DNA of 64,000 nt from Pantoea sp. alder81 (GTDB lineage: Bacteria; Pseudomonadota; Gammaproteobacteria; Enterobacterales; Enterobacteriaceae): assembly GCF_020179835.1 (NCBI RefSeq), contig NZ_JAIUDA010000002.1:930001-994000 (forward strand). The letters run 5' to 3'. Both the position numbers and the translations under genes were made by a program. This document shows positions 63,916 to 64,000 of the stretch, piece after piece. How positions within the stretch are numbered: position 1 is the stretch's first letter; each line of letters opens with the position of its first letter. The notes below the pieces were generated by a model, which did not search any database, was not told where the DNA came from, and saw nothing but the letters and a program-made list of their open reading frames with translations.

Positions 63916-64000
63916 TCTGCAATCCCCACACTTTTCGTGCGTTATAGCGCACTGGTACGTCCTGTCAATTAACACACCATTGAAATAATTTTTTGGGTTA

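Overview
The window is an enterobacterial chromosome segment, most likely from the Erwiniaceae (Pantoea or a close Erwinia relative). Gene order and protein sequence follow the E. coli K-12 map closely over long stretches. The tmRNA tag is the standard enterobacterial one, and base composition is about 54% GC throughout. No rRNA, tRNA, IS element, prophage, plasmid origin or CRISPR array is visible.

Layout. 0-4.7 kb: end of csiE, hcaT, glyA, hmp and glnB. 4.8-12.9 kb: the glrK-qseG-glrR envelope-sensing operon, the sRNA gene glmY with its overlapping sigma54/sigma70 promoter and two GlrR sites, a striking TGAG tetranucleotide repeat, and purL. 13-20.9 kb: mltF, tadA, pgpC, yfhH, a possible small zinc-ribbon gene, yfhL, and the acpS-pdxJ-recO-era-rnc cluster. 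21-29.6 kb: lepB-lepA, the rpoE-rseA-rseB-rseC sigmaE operon with a leader ORF, nadB and trmN. 29.7-38.4 kb: srmB, grcA, ung, grpE, nadK, recN, bamE, rnfH, ratA, smpB and ssrA. The ung/grpE junction joins two blocks that are far apart in E. coli.

38.4-55.1 kb is the accessory part. It lies between ssrA and ygaC, where E. coli K-12 carries CP4-57 and other genes. It holds a RIO-type kinase, a frameshifted NIPSNAP gene, a periplasmic protein with LEA-like 11-residue repeats, queH, an SDR gene, a broken small gene overlapping an unknown gene, mgtB with a long leader and a downstream 28-residue membrane peptide, a five-gene peptide-type ABC importer, speG, a lipoprotein and mmuP-mmuM. No integrase or att duplication is visible. 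Collinearity with E. coli resumes at 55.1 kb with ygaC, ygaM, nrdHIEF and proVWX.

Regulatory logic readable in the DNA includes NsrR at hmp, PurR at glyA and purL, GlrR/sigma54 at glmY, sigma32 at grpE, FNR at grcA, three LexA boxes at recN, MetJ boxes at mmuP, a phased pair of NrdR boxes at nrdH, and the conserved proU P2 promoter. The least-described element is the mgtB locus. It has a roughly 490-nt leader with three candidate short ORFs (one with a Pro-Pro-Pro stall motif, one whose start lies in two mutually exclusive hairpins) and an MgtR-like peptide gene, with no mgtC present.
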